A stretch of DNA of 64,000 bases, from assembly GCA_032716605.1 (NCBI GenBank), contig CM064523.1, positions 40,579,526 to 40,643,525 on the forward strand, read 5' to 3'. The notes under the pieces were generated by a model. That model saw only the letters and a list, made by a program, of their open reading frames with translations, searched no databases and was not told the origin of the DNA. Of the stretch, positions 22,733-33,706 are shown piece by piece. The stretch is from Paralithodes platypus. Its lineage: Eukaryota; Arthropoda; Malacostraca; Decapoda; Lithodidae. The position numbers and the translations under genes were made by a program. How positions within the stretch are numbered: position 1 is the first letter of the stretch; every line of letters begins with the position of its first letter.

Positions 22733-22797
22733 TTCTTGATTCGGATAAAAGGTTGCATTACATTGCAAGTTTGGAACAGCCAGAACACGAGAACATC

Positions 22798-23751
22798 ATG
22801 GCGCTCCGTTCTCACATTCCCATCCCACATTATGATGGAGAAACTTATGTGATCGAAACATTCATGGACATAGTGAAACCCGTACTTGACCTAGTTTATA
22901 CTATGGACGCAGAAAATATTGCCGTAACATTAACGCACCTGGGAAAAGCCGTTTCCCTGGTTGCCTATCAAGTGCACCCTGCTCTCACCTGGGACGAATT
23001 TCGCCCAATAGTGATAGAAGCCATTAAGCCTTCGTTGGGCGTTTTCGTGGCCCACACCCGTATCCAAGACACTAAATTCGAAGGCGATTTAGATGCCACA
23101 GTGAATAAGATTGCCCAACACATAAACATTTCTTTCCCCACGTTGACCAGAATCCAACAAGAACAGCAAATTCTGGTCAACCTTGTGTCGATATTGCCCT
23201 CAGCAGTAAAAGACCATTTCCGTGTGCACGATTTCGTCGGATACAAAAAAGATCTCATCACGATCCGACGTATTTTGGCCGTGCGCACAGAAGCACCCTC
23301 CCAAATCGCTGCAATCAAGAAGTTTCCCACGCACCCGCAGCAACCCGACCACCAAAACTCCAAGAATGGCTACCCAGCCTCATCCTTCAACAACAGACCC
23401 ACCTACCCTTCCGGCAAGCCCCAACCCAGTAGACCCCGGTTCCAACCTACCCAGCCACGCAGAATCTTCAACCGGAACAGGAACTACAACACCTACCAAA
23501 GTAAAAACCCTACCTTAGTCATTATCAACCCCTATGATTTCCCTGCCTGTAATGCTCAGTGTGCTTTCCATCAAATTAGTGACTCTGCCAAACCTCGCCC
23601 CTTTACTCCTCGCATTTCTGTAAATGAAGAGGAGTTGGGACAAGAGGAAGAGATGGAAGAAAGACACACGGGAGAAATAGCCCCTAACATGACCTCAGAG
23701 GATACCGAGGGAACCCTGGAGGAGGTAGATACCGATTCCCAGGATTTTTAA
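22798..23751 (+). CDS. Gag of element B
   Basis: The ATG at 22798 (context atcATGG) is the first good start after the PBS; the frame is open upstream from 22495 but that part crosses LTR and PBS. ~317 residues: an N-terminal capsid-like part (DIVKPVLDL ~residue 27, LTWDEF, DLDATV, VKDHFRV), a proline/asparagine/arginine-rich basic middle (~180-235), and an acidic end. There is no CCHC zinc knuckle, only Cys-poor FPACNAQC. It shares its layout with gag of element A. It would package the element RNA. Uninterrupted in this copy. Confidence 0.8.
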   Translation: MALRSHIPIPHYDGETYVIETFMDIVKPVLDLVYTMDAENIAVTLTHLGKAVSLVAYQVHPALTWDEFRPIVIEAIKPSLGVFVAHTRIQDTKFEGDLDATVNKIAQHINISFPTLTRIQQEQQILVNLVSILPSAVKDHFRVHDFVGYKKDLITIRRILAVRTEAPSQIAAIKKFPTHPQQPDHQNSKNGYPASSFNNRPTYPSGKPQPSRPRFQPTQPRRIFNRNRNYNTYQSKNPTLVIINPYDFPACNAQCAFHQISDSAKPRPFTPRISVNEEELGQEEEMEERHTGEIAPNMTSEDTEGTLEEVDTDSQDF

Positions 23752-23767
23752 AGTACCCCCGCCCAAG

Positions 23768-24237
23768 ATGGCCTCGGCGGGGGACGCCATAACTGACCGC
23801 ACTGCCCCCATTTATTACCTGGCCAAAATCAAGGACATTCCTGTCCGCTTGCTAATCGACACGGGAGCTGCCAAGTCATGTTTGTTCAAATCTTACTATG
23901 AAATACATCACCGACTATTTGGCCCTTTGTTAAACACCAAAACAGAACTAATCTCAGCTGCTGATACTTACTTAAATCTCCTAGGAGACACTTTACCCCT
24001 ATCAGTAACCACTCCTGCCCCCCATGCTCGTTGTTATCACACTTCACAGTATTTTCCTCCAACTGTAAACATTATGATGGTTTCCTTGGACTTGACCTCC
24101 TTCAAAAACTCCAGGCCCAGGTCGACTGCGGCCAAAGACTGATATCATTCAAAAAATTCCAACCCAAAGCCTCTGACAAACCCATCACGCAGAAACCCAT
24201 TCAAAAAAAAAACACCCTCCCCCTCAACAAACCCTGA
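23768..24237 (+). pseudogene. Retropepsin-like protease of element B, frameshifted
   Basis: Begins 17 bp after the gag stop. VRLLIDTGAAKSC (~23843-23880) holds the aspartic-protease DTGA active site. The frame shifts near 24060: the C-terminal motif DGFLGLDLLQKL followed by CGQRLISF is read in the next frame (24031-24237). It cleaves Gag-Pol in the intact element. Confidence 0.8.
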
Positions 24238-24269
24238 GTCAGGGTTACCAAATTGCAGCTAGCACTAAG

Positions 24270-25880
24270 GTGACCCCTAAACCCTCCCCTTGCCCTGACT
24301 CCCCTCCAAATCTCACCCCATTCAGTAAACAAATGCCTCAACAAACGAAAGAAGACAAGTCCAAGCAACTCCCTCTCGGTAATTCCCTCCATCCTCTTCA
24401 TGCTGTCCCAGATAAATCCTCCCATGTTTTCAGGACAGACTCTGATATATGTAACCATCATTCCATCCAATGTTTATGTACACATGTTTCCAGGAAAAAT
24501 GCCGATCAATGTACCCAACAAAATTTCCCCCATGCCCCCAGAAATGTTCAGCTATCCCACAACCCACAACAATTCCCTTGTGACAATTTTCCGTCAATAG
24601 CTCCCTTGCCCCCCCCCCCCCACACAATTCACACCCCTAGAAAAATTCACAACCCCACACTTGACTCACCCTCTCATGACAAACAAACCCACCCGCCCCA
24701 CATCACTTTTAACCAGACCTTGACTGCCACCAAAAAAGTTCCCCATGTTCGTCCTGTGAACAACACCACATCAATACACCAGTCCTCCACCAATAACCCA
24801 TGTTCTACACCTAACTTTTTCCCCACCAACGCTCCACAGTCCCCCCCCCCCCAAATTCCGTTTTCTAACTCGCTCACCTCTCACCACTCTGAACCACCCG
24901 CACGCGCCGTTAATCCCCCCCTCACGCGTGCCGACCGAGAGACACAACCATGTTCCCACCATGCCCCCAGAAATGCCCAGCTAGTCCACCCCCCCCCCCC
25001 TTCCCCTTGTGACAGTTTTCCGTCAGTAGCTCCCTTCCACCCCCACACAATTCACACCCCTAGAAAACTTCACAACCCCACACTTGACTCGCCCTCTCAT
25101 GACGAACAAAACCACCAAATCCATATAAACTCCAAACAAACCGTCACTGCCACCGACAACGCTCCCCAAATTCCTTCTAACCACCACATGTCCTTACATC
25201 AGTCCTCCAACAATAACCCATCTTCTAAATCTCACGCTTCCCCCACCAACCCTCCGCAGTCCCTCCAACAACTCCCGTTTTCTAACCCCATCACACCACG
25301 CCCCACTGATCCTCCCACACGCGCCGTTAATTCCCCCCTCACGCGTGACCCCCACCAAAGCGACCTTGCCCCCCTTATAAGTAGCAAGCACCTGCTCGCC
25401 AGTCAATCCCCCACCATCATTAGCCCAGCTGTAGTTCAGGATAAATGCCAAATTCCCCCCCACCATCAAAAATGGGTGAACCTGCGGCCCATACCCCAAA
25501 CGCACATGATATTTTCCCCCACTACCACGTCCCCCAACCCCCATCGTTGCCTCTTACAACCCGCCATCATTTCCGCTCGCAACAACCACATTCTCGTGGA
25601 AAATATCTCAGAAGAATCCCTGACACTACCAAAAGGTCTCATTATAGGAGACCTCGAAACTTTCGATGACCTCCCCATAGATTTTAACGACACCCCTACC
25701 AGCCTCCAATTGCCCCCTCTCCCTGAGACATTATCTGACCACCAAAAGAACGGCATGTACGACCTACTGCTGGAATTCAGTGACGTGTTTGCCCAACAAC
25801 CCACCGAAATCGAACAGACTGATATAGAACAACACATTATTAACACCACAGGCCCCCCCCATACGACAACCATCCCGTAG
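24270..25880 (+). CDS. Proline-rich Pol linker with internal tandem duplication
   Basis: A 536-codon frame. Residues ~1-400 are low-complexity Pro/His/Ser/Thr/Asn sequence built largely from two diverged copies of a ~145-residue block (about 24515-24950 and 24950-25370); shared landmarks are HAPRN, HTIHTPRK, NPTLDSPSHD and ARAVNPPLT/TRAVNSPLT. The last ~130 residues contain NHILVENISEE and FSDVFAQQPTEIEQTDIEQH, the usual spacer just upstream of gypsy RT. The frame starts without its own signal and is probably joined to protease upstream and RT downstream by small lost-frame indels. Such an expansion between protease and RT is unusual. Confidence 0.7.
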   Translation: MTPKPSPCPDSPPNLTPFSKQMPQQTKEDKSKQLPLGNSLHPLHAVPDKSSHVFRTDSDICNHHSIQCLCTHVSRKNADQCTQQNFPHAPRNVQLSHNPQQFPCDNFPSIAPLPPPPHTIHTPRKIHNPTLDSPSHDKQTHPPHITFNQTLTATKKVPHVRPVNNTTSIHQSSTNNPCSTPNFFPTNAPQSPPPQIPFSNSLTSHHSEPPARAVNPPLTRADRETQPCSHHAPRNAQLVHPPPPSPCDSFPSVAPFHPHTIHTPRKLHNPTLDSPSHDEQNHQIHINSKQTVTATDNAPQIPSNHHMSLHQSSNNNPSSKSHASPTNPPQSLQQLPFSNPITPRPTDPPTRAVNSPLTRDPHQSDLAPLISSKHLLASQSPTIISPAVVQDKCQIPPHHQKWVNLRPIPQTHMIFSPTTTSPNPHRCLLQPAIISARNNHILVENISEESLTLPKGLIIGDLETFDDLPIDFNDTPTSLQLPPLPETLSDHQKNGMYDLLLEFSDVFAQQPTEIEQTDIEQHIINTTGPPHTTTIP

Positions 25881-25882
25881 AA

Positions 25883-26685
25883 AGAACCCCATACAATGTC
25901 AGGAAGAGGAACGCCAAGTCAAGGAAATGTTAGAGGCCGGGATTGCCACCCCATCCATTAGCCCCTGGTCTTCCCCTGTTGTCTTAGTCAAAAAGAAAGA
26001 TGGGACAACCCGTTTTTGCGTCGATTACAGGAGGTTAAATGACATAACCATTAAAGACGCTACGCCCTTACCCCGAATAGACGATTCCCTTGACTCCCTA
26101 CACGGATCCAAATGGTTCACTACCCTCGACTTGCAAGCAGGGTATTGGCAAGTGCCTATCAAGGCCGAGGACCAAAAGAAAACAGCATTTTCCACTAGTG
26201 GTGGCCATCACTATGAATTTAACGTCCTACCTTTTGGCCTCTGTAACGGACCCGCCACTTTCTCCCATTTGATGGAAGCGGTATTACATGGCCTAACCTG
26301 GGAAACTTGCCTAGCCTATCTGGACGATATTATTGTGTACTCTCCAACCTGGGAAGAACACCTCCTCAGGTTGAGACAAGTCCTTCAAAGAATCCGAGCC
26401 GCCGGGTTGAAATTAAAACCCTCAAAGTGCGTGATTGCCCGGAATAAGGTAGATTTTCTCGGACACGTGATATCTGAACATGGTATTGCGCCAGACCCAA
26501 AGAAACTTCAAGCCATACAAAACCAAACCCCACCCACCACTGTTAAAGGAATACGTTCGTTTCTAGGTTTAGCCACATACTACAGACGTTTCGTCCCCCA
26601 CTTTGCCACCATAGCCAGACCCCTCCACCAACTTACCCACAAAGTTGGTGGACACCTGAAAGAGACCTCGCGTTTAACACTTTGA
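25883..26685 (+). pseudogene. Ty3/gypsy reverse transcriptase of element B
   Basis: Classic gypsy RT: SPWSSPVVLVKKKDGTTRFC (~25963), DYRRLND, PLPRIDDSLD, FTTLDLQAGYWQVP (~26117), FSTSGGHHYEFNVLPFGLCN (~26180), catalytic YLDD (26317-26328), KCVIARNKVDFLGHVIS, and SFLGLATYYRRFV (~26560). It is offset from the linker frame near 25880 and loses frame at about 26640 (after HQLTHK), where WWTPERDLAFNTLKQKL continues in the next frame. The enzyme itself has all key residues. Confidence 0.9.
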
Positions 26686-27149
26686 AGCAAAAGCTAATCC
26701 AAGCCCCTATTGTCGCTTTCCCTGACTACCAAAAGCCTTTCCGTCTTTATACCGACGTATCTCTGTACGCCATGGGTACAGTTTTAGCTCAAGTCAGAGA
26801 CGGAGAGGAACATGTGATAGCGTATGCCAGCTCCACCCTCACCCAACCACAACAGAATTACGCAGCCACCAAGAGAGAGTGCTTAGGGATCATTTGGGCA
26901 CTCAGCCACTTCCGGTCATTTGTGTTGGGCGCAAAACTCGAAATAATTACCGACCATCAATCTTTACAATGGCTGCGTAGGTGCGAAACCAACTCAGCCA
27001 TTTTGGTACGTTGGAGGGAGACACTAGAGGACTACGACTTTACCATACAATATCGTCCAGGCAAACTCCATACTAATGCAGACGCCCTGTCACGTTTGCC
27101 AGTACCAAAAGACCCCCCCCACCAACCTAGCCGCCTAACAAAACACTGA
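26640..27149 (+). pseudogene. RNase H of element B
   Basis: Continues RT after a frameshift near 26640. Visible: APIVAFPD, PFRLYTDVSLYAMGTVLAQ (first Asp in YTD), HVIAYASSTLTQPQQNYAAT, KRECLGIIWAL (Glu), EIITDHQSLQWL (Asp), and the end motif LHTNADALSRLP. It removes RNA from the RNA:DNA hybrid during reverse transcription. Confidence 0.9.
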
Positions 27150-28330
27150 GTTGGTATCTACCCCCACCCCCCGACAGAATGCCCCCCAGCCCCCTCCCTC
27201 ATTCAATCTTGGGAAGCAAGAATCAGACCCCCCTGGATACCGTTAAATATCTTCCGGGGACTGACTCGCTGGGGAGATCAACTTGCCACAGACACTGGTC
27301 ACATAATCTTGGACCCCACCATTGCCCATGACTACATGATTGCCATCCACGAGGGAAACGGCATACACCTGGGACAAAAGAAGATGTTACAAATCTTCAC
27401 AGACCAATACTGGACCCCCAACCCCTCCAAAATTGCACAATGAGTGACAGAATCCTGCAAACCGTGTTTATTGGGAAAGGATAGATCACGCACCCCAGGC
27501 CCAGCTGGTACCTTGTCGGCTACCAACCATTCCAAGTCCTATCCCTCGACATCATGGGCCCGTTTCCTCCTTACGCTGGCAAGCGCTATATCGTCACATT
27601 TGTGGACGTCTATTCCAAATTTTTAATCGCCTGCCCAGCTAAAGACCACACAGCCACCACAGTCGCCACACTGCTTGCCACAGAAGTATTCCCTATATTC
27701 GGTCTGCCCCTTGCTCTTCTATCCGACAATGCCCCCGAGTTTAGTGGACACGTTGGCAACAGTTCACCCAACAATGTGGCATTAAGATTAAACACTCATC
27801 CCCATACTGGCCTCAAGGAAATGCTATATGCGAACGCAGCCATCGCACCATCAACAATCAGTTGCGAACAAAAATGATTGCGTTTAACACCACAGACTGG
27901 CCATCACAACTAAAAATTATACAATGGGGCATGAACACCTGTCCCCGAGAAGACGGTATTTCCCCCTCATGAACGTGTTTTACGGCGTACCCCCCCTGTT
28001 ACTGCCATTCCACCACCACGCTCACCTTCCCTCCACCACCTCCACAATTGACCCACTGCAACATCTGCAAAACACCCTCCATACCGCCCAGATCTGTCAG
28101 GACACCAAAACTGATAACATCGATGACAAAAACCCTTTCGCCATCCATGACACCGTAATGGTAGCCAACCTCCCTATCACCAACAAGTTAGGCCCTCGCT
28201 ATGTCGGGCCCTACACCATCACACAAGTCCCAAACGCCTATCAAGTCACCATCGACTATCACGGCGTGACTCGCACGTTCCGAACTAGATTCGTCCGAGC
28301 GTTTAAACCACTCCAACCACAAGACAATCC
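27150..28330 (+). pseudogene. Integrase of element B, several breaks
   Basis: N-terminal zinc region with HEGNGIHLGQ and SCKPC (27345-27475) is cut by an in-frame TGA at ~27441. Core: first Asp in LDIMGPFP (~27550), second Asp in LSDNAPEFSG (~27720); the frame then shifts near 27740, and the catalytic Glu is in ICERSHR (~27830) in another frame. A further shift near 27960 leads into the C-terminal SH3-like part LGPRYVGPYTITQVPNAYQV (~28190). All three catalytic acids are encoded but not in one frame. It would insert the cDNA into the chromosome. Confidence 0.85.
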
Positions 28331-29746
28331 CCCACCCCACACGGCTGAACCAGAATTAAACACCCCTATTACGCCATACACTCCAGCTATGAAAATCCCC
28401 ACACAAACCCCTAAAGACCTAAGCCCTCCGACACCGAACAGACAGACCATTCCTCAACATACCCCCCGAACTAACCTCCACAAACCCCAAGCCCCCACTA
28501 TCACACCCTCCTCCACCAGGACACCTTCGTTCACTTCTGATAATCAAGTACCTCCCCCGCTTATCCAAATACGAAAGCCTCCCCCCACAACTCCGACCAC
28601 AACAGAGACTCTGCCGTCTAGCCCTGACATACCTTCCCCAAGCACCACACTAAGAAAACCACACACCCCACCCAAAACCAAGTACACACCCAAACACACC
28701 ACACAATCTACCTCAGTAACCTCACGCTACAACCTACACCCACGACACAAACTGTTTAAAACCTCCAGGAAACACATCCTGCTAACCAAATTCCGTAGGG
28801 GTGCCAGACCACTAACCTCCTCCTCTTCTTCTTCGTCGTCGACTTCTCCTCCACAAAGGGAAAGAAGACGAATAATCACCCCTAAACACCATAAACCCTC
28901 TAACTATAGCCCAGAAGTAACACCACCCCACGCAACAAAACACATGCCCTCCTCTTCACCCTCATCCCCTCTCAACCCCCACCAAACACCCATAAAACCA
29001 CCCACTGCCACCACCAGCAAATCAGCAACCTCACCAAACGACACACCCCACACACGTCCCTACCCCCAACCCTCCAACTTAAATCTACACTCCTTACCCG
29101 CCCGTCTAGCCCCCCCCGCATCCGCCCCTTTCCCCTCCGCGATCCCCACCACCCCACCCACACATCGACCAACCTCCTCATCTCACCGAACCCCCCACCA
29201 ACCAACCCCCAAGGAATCCCCCCACAAACTCACCCCTGAGAGAACCCCCACCCCCCACATGTCCTTTACCTGTAAAACGTTCTTCCCCTCAATATAAAAC
29301 ATCGTCGAGCGACTCAAGTCCCACGACAAACATCTACCTTCCCACCACCGCCAGAGGTAGAATAATCAACAGACCCATCAGATTTAAAGACAGCGATACA
29401 AAAATAACACCCCGTTCTGACACTCAGGACCCAAGCCACACAACACACACACCCCCTCCTTCCCACACACCTCCTTCACCCACCTTACCTAAACAGATCT
29501 TGCGCATTGCCTCACTATATTTTCCCAACCTACAACACCGCCCAAGAAAACCAAACAAAACCCAGACTCACATTCCCCCTTCATCCCCAGCTCTGTTGTC
29601 ACGCGTGAATCCCCATTCGGTTAGTAACCCATTCACCACACTAAACAGACCTCCTGTCAATCCCACACACCTCACTCCGAACCCCACGGGGGAAAGCTAC
29701 AAACCATTCATACGGAAGGTTAAAATAAAAAAAAAACACTGGACAC
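28331..29746 (+). other. Proline/threonine/serine-rich tail of Pol in element B
   Basis: The integrase frame stays open until 29297 through ~320 residues of Pro/Thr/Ser/His-rich sequence, including SRYNLHPRHKLFKTS (~28720). After the stop a second frame (about 29500-29829) is similar in composition. No domain is recognised. The bias toward C and A on the coding strand is strong and shared with the linker at 24.3-25.4 kb. Confidence 0.6.
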
Positions 29747-30142
29747 TTGGCCCGTGTACCACGCCCACATCAAGCCCGGGCAGCCGCCCGCCACAACACA
29801 GAGGACACATTCTTACAGGTATACATTGACCTGCAAAAGAAACCTGACCGTCGCTCTCTTGCTTGGTGGAACCTTCTAAATACCCTTAAAATGACCCACC
29901 ATGACTATGCTTCTTTTTACTTCACCCTTGAGGCTCGAGGACGAGCCTATAATGAAGGAGAGGGAATTAAAATGCCCCAGAACAAGAAGCCCACCACAGA
30001 AGCCACGAGCGAACACCACACAGAAACACCCGAAAGAAAGGTCCACAGAACGAAAGGACCAGCTGACCGAGCCAGCCAATTCAGACAGGCCCAAGCCCGC
30101 AGGGCTAAGCAGCTCCAGGCCGCACCTACATACCCCTTCTAA
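29747..30142 (+). CDS. Last ORF of element B, running through the PPT into the 3' LTR
   Basis: An open frame of ~131 codons with no ATG at its left end (TTG 29747), so it may be the end of a longer, disrupted frame. Its unique part includes SLAWWNLLNTLKMTHHDYAS (~29858) and FYFTLEARGRAY. The purine tract is translated as NEGEGIK, and the final 57 codons lie in U3 of the LTR (basic, KPTTEA, RRAKQLQ; stop at 30142). The same 57 codons also open the 5' LTR at 11656. No homology recognised; envelope or accessory protein is possible but unsupported. Met codons within the frame lie at 29891 and 29972. Confidence 0.45.
   Translation: MARVPRPHQARAAARHNTEDTFLQVYIDLQKKPDRRSLAWWNLLNTLKMTHHDYASFYFTLEARGRAYNEGEGIKMPQNKKPTTEATSEHHTETPERKVHRTKGPADRASQFRQAQARRAKQLQAAPTYPF
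29950..29972 (+). other. Polypurine tract of element B
   Basis: AATGAAGGAGAGGGAATTAA followed by AA, directly before the LTR start TGCCCC at 29973. Primes plus-strand DNA synthesis. Confidence 0.8.
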
Positions 30143-33100
30143 ACTGACCATTTTCCACACCTCACGTACACTACCCCCTCGTGTCCTACACTTCTAACTA
30201 CAAAGATGATGAACAGGAATATACATTCATATTAAAAACACCCATGCCCTGTCCTACGTTGAGCCAATGCCAACACATCAGACAGCCATAATTATATCTA
30301 TGTATGTTCTTACATCCGAGAAGTAGATGTTATATACCTTAGAAGTTAATACACCCATGCTGTCCCTAGGTTTAAGATATTCATATTAACATACCCTAAC
30401 ATACCTTGTCTTGCCAGACTAAGTTTCTGAAGACCCATCGCCCCCATAAAATCTATGTATTCAATCCTTAGGTTAAGTATTAATATGAACATTCCCTAAC
30501 ATATCTTGTCTTGCCAGACTAAGTTTCTGAAGACCCATCGCTCCATAAAATCTATGTATTTAATCCTTAGTTTAAGTATTAATGTTAACATTCCCTAACA
30601 TATCTTGTCTTGCCAGACTAAGTTTCTGAAGCCTCATCGCCCATAAAATCTATGTATTCAATCCTTAGGTTAAGTATCTTTATCCGCCATTGTGTTCACC
30701 GTTTTCCATTTACTTTTCCACAATTGTCATACGTCTTCCACTTACCTCCTTCGTATCCACAGTCCACACTACGCCATATTACTTCGTGTCCTACACCTTA
30801 CCCGCCCGATTCTACCTACACGATGATGACCAAGAATATACATACATATTTAAAACATCCATGCCCTGTCCCTGATTGAGCCAACGCCAACCAATCCGAC
30901 AGCCCTATATCTATGTATGTTCTTACATCCGAGAAGTAGATGTAAAAAAAGAAACCACATGTCCAAACTCATAAGAAATTAAAGATACCCACGGGTACAC
31001 CAAGATATAGAACCATTGCCCCCATAACACTTAGACAGCCATGACTACAGATGTTAGCCACCATGCTGTAACGTAATCCTTACCCCAACCAGAGATTGTA
31101 TAGATAACCTTTGTTACCAGTATCTATCATAGTACCTCGAAACAATAACGCAGTACCCCTACGAACTGCCGCTTTCCTTGGGTCTATATTCATAGAAAAC
31201 GCAGTTCCCAGGGACACCTAGATGTACAAAAAAGCGTGTCAAATAATAGGTCCATAACCCCTCGTATGTACGAGAAATAATACACCATGTTTTCCTTACT
31301 TGATCCACAAGTCACGCACACACCTACAGTTAACCTCCTTCTCCCCCACCACAGTCCACATGATTCTATCTTTTCCAGACTCATATACCACCCCGTATTT
31401 GCATCCCCCCGGAGCATTTGACTAACGTACTTTCACTGTCTTTTCAAACTCCAATATCAATGTAGCCTAATGCCACCCCCCCGCCCCCGGACCATAGGGG
31501 CAAAATTTCCCTGTTGCCCCTGGGCTTCCCCCCCTCTCATTAAGATACCCGCGCTTCTCGACTCTTGTCCGACCTAGCCTCTCTCTCATACCTCTTGAAG
31601 ATCCTTGATTTTTCCGTTGCTAACGCTCTCCAACCTTTTATATATACTCCTATCCAGCCTACCTACACTTAGTAGGCCAGAACAACATTAGAACTTTACT
31701 AACCCCTTGCATGCCATCTATTCTCTTACAACCCATTCACAACCCTGCACCCCATGGTCGTCGGTGCGAGGCTCGCCGCCTCGCCAGTAACTAATTTCTA
31801 TTGCCATACTTCCAGATAAATGTGGCAGAGTTAGCAACCAGTCTCCACCACATTCAGCAAGCCATGCAATTAACAGCCAACCGAGTACACCCAGCTAGCC
31901 AAGGCACCTTCGGTTTTGATATTAAGAACACCCACATCTGTCTCATAAACAGAGGGTTATTACAAACACTGGTGATATGGCAAGCCCTAGCCACAGCCGC
32001 CGGACGACCATCCCAGAGAGAGAGCGCCCGGCTAACCCTTTTTACCACCCGAGGAGGGAGACCCCCACCCCCGCGGAGGTATACCTGACCCCTGTTTTGA
32101 CTTCCGGATCATTGCCAGGTAGCCTAGGAATTCTTCCTATCAATGAACTAATCATGCATGTCTAACCCCCTTACTCACTTCTCTATACCCACAATAACCC
32201 ATCCACCTGTTTTGCAAATTCGGATAGTCAAATTAGCACCTCAGCTATGCAATAGAACAAAAACTGAGCAAATATAAGAGAGACGCCCCTATCACAGCTG
32301 TCCCAGTCCTCCCCGCAAAGTAGATCCAGTCTCTCTTCCATAAATACTTCCAGTATAGCCAAAATAGTACCTTTTACTAAGGCTCAGTTATATCACAAAT
32401 TGAAGGCTTCCTATAGCCATGTGCCACAACAGTAATCACCATCTTACCCAGTCCCCATATCTATTGAGAGCTCAAATAAGTCCATAAGACTCGAGATCCC
32501 TATTGTCTACTGGTCCAGAAACCGAGCCTATAAACCTAGCTCCCGCCCCAAGTCAAATCAGTTGAAGTTAGACACCAACCAGTGGTCACTACCCTGAAGT
32601 TAACCTCTAGCTCTGCCCTGGTGGGTTCCTGAGTTGAGAGATTCCCGAGCCGGCAGACTCCATGGCAGAAGTTAAATAGAAGAGCTGTCCATGTACAAGT
32701 CCTACCGTGCACCTTATAACCTTCACACAAATTCGTGGGTATATAAGTGTGTAGCCAGCACCGATCGTCAAGAGATCCGACTTGAGAACTTCCTACATTT
32801 TGGACCACCTGGACGGCCGAGGAACCAGTCGTTAGCCCCCAACATCACCGGAAGCAAGATAACCAGGACCAGACCTACAAATACTATTCAAGATTCATGT
32901 TACTAGTACTAAATGTTATAGTACCAGTTGACACTCACTTATTAACTTTCTATGAAGTGGCTATAACCTTGCCCAGTGTAACTCATATCTAACCATTCCA
33001 TTTGGGACGTACTAAGCGTATCATTGTTCATTAATTAACAGGCGACATTGACTCTCGTAATTACCTTATTCAGATATTAAAACCCTAGTGATATCTACCG

Positions 33101-33231
33101 TTCGCCCACTGATTTGTGGTCTACGTATTTCTGCCATAAGAATATAAACCTTAGATCGGTACCCCCATGATGTTACTAGAGATTCCGTGTTCTAAAATAG
33201 ACGCGTGTCTACTCCTAACTGTGAGCTGCTA
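29973..33231 (+). repeat. 3' LTR of element B, truncated by the assembly gap
   Basis: Collinear with the 5' LTR minus the BEL insertion. It carries the empty BEL site (GATGT 30326-30330), the ~106-bp repeat array, and a single copy of the 41-bp unit. It stops at 33231, which corresponds to 22331; the last ~385 bp, including AATAAA, are in or beyond the gap. Small indels and substitutions against the 5' LTR are more frequent than between the BEL LTRs, consistent with B being older. Confidence 0.9.
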
Positions 33232-33331
33232 NNNNNNNNNNNNNNNNNNNNNNNNNNNNNNNNNNNNNNNNNNNNNNNNNNNNNNNNNNNNNNNNNNNNN
33301 NNNNNNNNNNNNNNNNNNNNNNNNNNNNNNN
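33232..33331. other. Assembly gap (100 N)
   Basis: Exactly 100 Ns, a conventional placeholder for unknown length. It separates the LTR from an unrelated LINE, so the join may be a scaffolding choice. Confidence 0.99.
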
Positions 33332-33446
33332 CATGGGGAACACTGTTTAAATTGCACCAATCCAATTCTTTTCCATTGATTACAACTTGTTGTTTACGAC
33401 CTGAGAGCCAGTCTTCGAGCCATTCTGTATATTTCCTGTTAGTGAT

Positions 33447-33525
33447 AACCCCTGGCGGATCATATAAACTTTAATTAATTTCATTGGGAGTGTTGGGGGT
33501 TGTGGTGAAATTAATAAAAAATAGA
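33447..33525 (+). mobile_element. SINE 3'-part copy
   Basis: CTGGCGGATCATATA.. followed by TTTAATTAATTTCATTGGG and TTGTGGTGAAATTAATAAAA repeats the body of the fuller SINE at 33707-33843, in the same orientation. The tRNA-like head is missing except for a trace (GTGATAACCC). Confidence 0.65.
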
Positions 33526-33706
33526 TTAGTAGGTTCAGGGATATTTCGTCGCGAGGCCGGTCTATATGATCTGTGCCCCATGAATATTCTTTCCTCTCAC
33601 TTAAAAATTAGGCTACCATAGCGCGGTTGGGAGTATGAACATGATAGATTAATATCCAGTATTCGAGAATGGATAATAAGTCGTAGGCGTGTGCATAAAC
33701 CTTTAA

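Larger units (their letters stand above)
11657..33331 (+). mobile_element. Giant long-LTR Ty3/gypsy retrotransposon (element B), with nested BEL/Pao
   Basis: Direct repeats of ~3.7 kb flank a ~7.25-kb internal region carrying, in gypsy order, gag (22798), protease (23768), a long proline-rich linker, RT (25.9 kb), RNase H (26.7 kb), integrase (27.2-28.3 kb), a proline-rich tail and a last frame that runs through the polypurine tract into the 3' LTR. Without the 7.36-kb BEL insertion it would measure about 14.6 kb. Several frameshifts and stops make this copy defective. The 3' LTR stops at an assembly gap, so the right target duplication cannot be seen. Confidence 0.85.

Noticed and set aside
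22495..22797. Gag start at ATG 22495
   Set aside because: It would translate through the LTR end and the primer-binding site; ATG 22798 fits the retroelement layout and element A.
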